Of a stretch of DNA of 64,000 nt, positions 60,670 to 64,000 are shown piece after piece. The notes under the pieces were generated by a model that was not told the DNA's origin, made no database searches, and saw only the letters and a program-made list of their open reading frames with translations. This DNA comes from Acetobacteraceae bacterium AT-5844. Its GTDB lineage: Bacteria; Pseudomonadota; Alphaproteobacteria; Acetobacterales; Acetobacteraceae. Each line of letters starts with the position of its first letter. Positions within the stretch are counted from its first letter, which is position 1. Position numbers and translations under genes: made by a program. The stretch is from positions 1-64,000 of the forward strand of contig JH599961.1 in NCBI GenBank assembly GCA_000245075.1, given 5' to 3'.

Positions 60670-61914
60670 TCAGCGGAAGCGTTCGGCGCGGTAAGGCGCG
60701 GGGTCGATAAACGGTTTCTCCCCGTCCATCATCTCGGCCAGCAGCCTACCCGTGGTCGGGCCCAGCGTCAGGCCCTGATGCGCATGACCGAACGCCCCCC
60801 ACAGAGTGTCCTGGCCGGGAATGCGGCCAATGATCGGAAGCATATCCGGCGTGCAGGGCCGCGTGCCCATCCAGGGCTTGTCTTCAACCTTCTCGGCAAG
60901 AGGTAGCAACCGGCGTGCGATCGGCTCCGCCCGCTCCAGCTGGACAGGCGTCTCCGGCGCGTCCGGCCTGGCGAACTCCGCGCCAGTGGTCAGGCGTATG
61001 CCGGCACGCATCGGCACGAGGCAGAAGCCGCTTTCCTCATCGATGAAGGGGTGGTTGAGCACGGCATTGCCCTGCATGCCGAAATGGTAGTGATACCCGC
61101 GCTTGCCGAAGAGCGGTGGCGCGTAGCCAAAGCGCCGCGTCAGATCACCCGCAGCGGCCCCGAGGGCGATGACCGCCTGTGCCGCTTCCACCGGACCGTC
61201 CGCGGTTTCCACACGCCAGCCCTGGCCGGCTCGCCGGAGCGAGGCCGCATCGCCCGTGGCAAGGCGGCCGCCCTTGGCCTCGAAAAGCCGGGCATAGGAG
61301 AGGGTGAGGGCGTGCGGGTCGCTTACCGAATACGGGTCCGTCCAATGCAGCGCGCCTTTTCGCTGTATAAGGAGATGCGGCTCCTCCGCCGCCAATTCCT
61401 TCCCATCGAGCATACGGTAGCCGACGCCATAGTCCCGATGCGCGGCTTCGGCCTCCTTGCGCGCTTCCTCCAGCTTCGCGTCATCGTTGAACAGACGCAT
61501 CCAGCCGATGGGGCGCAGCAATTCGGCGGAGCCGGCCTCGCCGGCCACCACCATATGCTCGTCCAGGCAGGTGACGATAAGGCGCGCATAGGCACGGGCA
61601 ACGGCCTCATAGCGTTCGGGCGCGGATTGCCACCAATAACGCAGCAGCGGATAGGCCAGCCCCGGCAAGGCGCCGGCATGATACACGGCGTCCACCGAAC
61701 GGTTCCCGGCAATACGCGCGATCTCAGCAAGGCGGCGCGGGAAGGGGTGGGGGTGTACCGCCTCACGCTGGATCAGCCCGGCATTGCCGAAGGAGGCACC
61801 TTCACCCGGCCCTCGCCGGTCCACCAGCGCCACATCCCAGCCACGTTGCCGCAGATGAAGGGCGATGGAGACGCCTACCATCCCCGCCCCGAGCACGATC
61901 ACCGATTTGCTCAT
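60670..61914 (-). CDS. FAD-dependent D-amino acid dehydrogenase-like oxidoreductase (DadA family)
   Basis: A 414-residue flavoprotein. The dinucleotide motif VIVLGAGMVGVSIALHLRQRGWDV at residues 4-27 is of the DAO type, with GASFGNAGLIQ just after. The C-terminal substrate part has PWMGTRPCTPDMLPIIGRIP and GHAHQGLTLGPTTGRLLAEM. It oxidatively deaminates D-amino acids or related amines to 2-oxo acids. ATG 61914 has GAGAGG six bases upstream. It follows the XRE-cupin regulator by 40 bases and is probably in the same transcript. Confidence 0.88.
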   Translation of the reverse strand: MSKSVIVLGAGMVGVSIALHLRQRGWDVALVDRRGPGEGASFGNAGLIQREAVHPHPFPRRLAEIARIAGNRSVDAVYHAGALPGLAYPLLRYWWQSAPERYEAVARAYARLIVTCLDEHMVVAGEAGSAELLRPIGWMRLFNDDAKLEEARKEAEAAHRDYGVGYRMLDGKELAAEEPHLLIQRKGALHWTDPYSVSDPHALTLSYARLFEAKGGRLATGDAASLRRAGQGWRVETADGPVEAAQAVIALGAAAGDLTRRFGYAPPLFGKRGYHYHFGMQGNAVLNHPFIDEESGFCLVPMRAGIRLTTGAEFARPDAPETPVQLERAEPIARRLLPLAEKVEDKPWMGTRPCTPDMLPIIGRIPGQDTLWGAFGHAHQGLTLGPTTGRLLAEMMDGEKPFIDPAPYRAERFR

Positions 61915-61954
61915 GAATTGCCTCTCGCGGCCCACCGGCCCAGCCTTACCAAGA

Positions 61955-62614
61955 TCATTCTTTCGGAGTCTTTCGCGGTTGGCCAGCGAGCAACGCGATC
62001 AGCGCCGCATCCAGCTCCGGGTCTACTCCGGAACAGACGACAACGGCGCGGGCCGGCCTATCCCCGGCATTGAGGTAGGCGTGGCCCATGGTGCTGTCGA
62101 GGTAGATGCCGTCGCCCGGCTCCAGCACGTCCGGCGCATAGAATTCGGTATGAACCTCCACGCGGCCCTCGATGACGTAGAAATATTCCTCGCCTCCATG
62201 GCGGATCAGATCGCCGAATTCCTCGATCGTGCGGGCATGCAGTTCCGCCATGATGGGGATCATGCGTTTCCGGGCGAGATCAGTGAATTGGTAGAGATAC
62301 TCATACCAGTCCGTATGCAGCCTTTGTCCTTGCCCCCGCCGGCTGATGCTGCGGCGCGCCATGACGGGACGGGCCGGAGCGCTGCCAGGCGTCTCGAACA
62401 ATGTGGCCACGTTCACCCGCAGCCCCTCGCTGAGCGCGAGCAGCTTGTCATAGGTGAGGGACATCTGCCCGTTCTCCACCTTGGACAGGGTGGAGACGGC
62501 AAGCCCCGACCGCGCGCTAACCTCCTTTAGCGTGAGGCCCTGAGCCTGACGCGCGGCGCGGACAGACTCCCCCAGGGACGGACGGCCGATTGTCGAGTCG
62601 GGAAGCTCACCCAT
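61955..62614 (-). CDS. XRE-family regulator with C-terminal cupin domain
   Basis: A 219-residue regulator. The helix-turn-helix is at about residues 18-72 (LGESVRAARQAQGLTLKEVSARSGLAVSTLSKVENGQ). The cupin sensor follows (RHGGEEYFYVIEGRVEVHTEF, LEPGDGIYLDSTMGHAYLN). These HTH-cupin regulators often control amino acid or amine catabolism, which suits the DadA-like gene downstream and the divergent M81 peptidase. Confidence 0.9.
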   Translation of the reverse strand: MGELPDSTIGRPSLGESVRAARQAQGLTLKEVSARSGLAVSTLSKVENGQMSLTYDKLLALSEGLRVNVATLFETPGSAPARPVMARRSISRRGQGQRLHTDWYEYLYQFTDLARKRMIPIMAELHARTIEEFGDLIRHGGEEYFYVIEGRVEVHTEFYAPDVLEPGDGIYLDSTMGHAYLNAGDRPARAVVVCSGVDPELDAALIALLAGQPRKTPKE

Positions 62615-62717
62615 GTTGACGCTTTCGCGAAGGCAGTTTCACTATAGGTCAACTTTTGATCGATCCTGCTACCGTGGCTGTAGGATGCCGGGGCGCATTG
62701 AGCAAGGGAGAAGGCGA

Positions 62718-64000
62718 GTGAAGATTTTCATCGCGGGGCTGGCGACCGAGACCAACACCTTCTCTCCCATCCCCACGGGATGGGCAGGCTTCAAGGACGG
62801 CCGGATTTGGTTCCGCAACGACGGCAGCCGCCATCCCGCCGTCTCCGGCAATGTCCCTCTCATCACCTGGCGCCGCCTGGCGGAGGCCGATGGCCATGAG
62901 GTGGCGGAGAGCCTGTGCACCTTCGCCCAGCCCGCCGGCACCACGCTGAAGCATGTCTATGAGGGCCTGCGGGACATGCTGCTGGACGATCTGCGGCAGG
63001 CAGGGCCCGTGGATGTGGTGCTTCTCTTCATGCACGGCGCCATGGTCGCCCATGGCTATGACGATTGCGAGGGCGACACCCTGGCGCGGGTGCGGGAGGT
63101 AGTCGGGCCCGGGGTCAAGATCGGCATAGAGCTCGACCTGCACTGCCATCTGACGGAACTGATGCGGACAAGCGCCGACGCTATCATCACCTATAAGGAA
63201 TACCCGCATATCGACATGGCGGAGCGGGCGGAAGAGCTCTACGCCCTCTGCACCCGCGCCGCACGGGGCGAGGTGAACCCCGTCACGGCCTACCACGATT
63301 GCCGCATGATCAGCATGTGGCGCACGCCCCAGGAGCCGATGAAGTCCTTCGTCGCCCGCATGCAGGCGCTGGAAGGCAAGGATGGCATCCTCTCCGTCTC
63401 CTTCGGTCACGGTTTCCCCTGGGGAGATGTTGAGGAGGTCGGAGCCAAAATGGTCGTCATCGCCGATGGCGACGTGTCGAAGGCTGAAGCTCTGGCAAAG
63501 ACGCTGGGCGAGGAAGTCTGGGCCATGCGGGAGGCGACCTCCACGCGCCATGACACGATCGACGAAGGGATCGACCACGCTCTGGCCGGCACGGGCGGGC
63601 CGATGGTCCTGGCCGATGTCGCCGACAACGCCGGCGGTGGCGCGCCCTCGGACAATACCGCCATCCTCCGCCGGCTGGTTGACCGGGGCGTGAAGGGCGC
63701 CGTTATCGGCTGCTTCTGGGACCCGCAATCGGTGGCCTTCTGCCAGGAAGCGGGGGAGGGCGCCAACTTCCTCCTGCGCATCGGCGGCAAATGCGGCCCC
63801 TCTTCCGGTGATCCGGTGGACCTCATGGTGACGGTCCGCAAGGTCGAGAACGACTTCTTCCAGACCGGCTTGAGCGGCGGGCGGGCGAGTTTCGGCCCCA
63901 GCGCCTGGGTCTCCGCCGATGGCATAGACATCGTGCTCACCAGCAAGCGGCAGCAGACCTTCGCGCCGGATGCCTTCACCGGCCTCGGCATCACGCTGGA
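62718..64000 (+). CDS. M81 metallopeptidase (MlrC/microcystinase C-like), cut by window edge
   Basis: About 427 codons are visible, C-terminus missing. The family start KIFIAGLATETNTFSPIPTG is at residue 2, then LLFMHGAMVAHGYDDCEGD, IGIELDLHCHLTELM and YKEYPHIDMAERAEELY, which hold the metal ligands, and VLADVADNAGGGAPSDNTAIL. The start is GTG 62718 with AGGGAGAAGG upstream. Relatives of MlrC cleave small peptides or amidino acids; few substrates are known. It is divergent from the XRE-cupin regulator, probably in one regulon with the DadA-like oxidase. Confidence 0.9.
   Translation, partial: MKIFIAGLATETNTFSPIPTGWAGFKDGRIWFRNDGSRHPAVSGNVPLITWRRLAEADGHEVAESLCTFAQPAGTTLKHVYEGLRDMLLDDLRQAGPVDVVLLFMHGAMVAHGYDDCEGDTLARVREVVGPGVKIGIELDLHCHLTELMRTSADAIITYKEYPHIDMAERAEELYALCTRAARGEVNPVTAYHDCRMISMWRTPQEPMKSFVARMQALEGKDGILSVSFGHGFPWGDVEEVGAKMVVIADGDVSKAEALAKTLGEEVWAMREATSTRHDTIDEGIDHALAGTGGPMVLADVADNAGGGAPSDNTAILRRLVDRGVKGAVIGCFWDPQSVAFCQEAGEGANFLLRIGGKCGPSSGDPVDLMVTVRKVENDFFQTGLSGGRASFGPSAWVSADGIDIVLTSKRQQTFAPDAFTGLGITL

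Noticed and set aside
1-64000. CRISPR arrays, tRNA and rRNA genes
   Set aside because: I looked for regularly spaced direct repeats, cloverleaf sequences with TTCGA loops and conserved rRNA stretches and found none.

Overview
This window reads as a chromosome segment from a high-GC alphaproteobacterium, most likely Acetobacteraceae and Roseomonas-like. That placement is inference: it rests on strong GC bias at third codon positions, several tripartite tricarboxylate transporter (TctC/Bug) receptors each parked beside a small catabolic operon, and an acetan-like exopolysaccharide locus. About 55 genes are supported. I see no tRNA, rRNA, CRISPR array or intact insertion sequence.

Layout. 1-1004: a partial phage-type protein at the left edge, a long non-coding stretch and an IS6-like terminal sequence. 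1005-5611: aspartate dehydrogenase, hydrolase, TctC receptor and IclR regulator, divergent from a bicupin. 5901-9177: a decayed locus with a truncated outer-membrane protein, a hypothetical gene and a twice-frameshifted alkylsulfatase. 9553-12627: TctC receptor plus PrpF-type isomerase, divergent from a LysR regulator. 12908-16192: LysR regulator divergent from an exported metallo-hydrolase and an exported aldo/keto reductase. 16506-18089: peptide-type ABC receptor. 18246-19129: a TRIC/UPF0126 membrane protein behind a tandem glycine riboswitch. 19386-21613: rhodanese-ChrB fusion and ChrA chromate transporter. 21988-27277: mixed genes, including a Zn/Cd/Pb P-type ATPase with a MerR-type promoter and a rearranged lipoate ligase.

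27411-48396 is a large exopolysaccharide region. One arm (minus strand) has the priming phosphotransferase, UDP-glucuronate decarboxylase, a CDP-paratose-epimerase-like enzyme and UDP-glucose dehydrogenase. The divergent arm (plus strand) has a Wzc-like protein, an epimerase, a GT4 glycosyltransferase, a flippase and a Gfo/Idh oxidoreductase. A facing operon has a LuxR-type regulator, an outer-membrane barrel, Wza and a lytic transglycosylase. A WecG-type transferase and a beta-helix protein follow. Together these make UDP-glucuronate and UDP-xylose, start a lipid-linked repeat unit, flip it and export the polymer. No Wzy polymerase is visible.

48813-55915 is a phthalate-type aromatic catabolic cluster: decarboxylase, TctC receptor, cis-dihydrodiol dehydrogenase, reductase, Rieske oxygenase and MarR regulator. 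A matching operator-like box lies in front of each divergent transcript. 56051-64000 is a hydroxy-acid/D-amino-acid catabolic region: TctC receptor, FAD dehydrogenase, HpcH/HpaI aldolase, GntR regulator, cupin, DadA-like oxidase, XRE-cupin regulator and an M81 peptidase cut by the right edge. An identical 17-bp repeat marks two promoters there.
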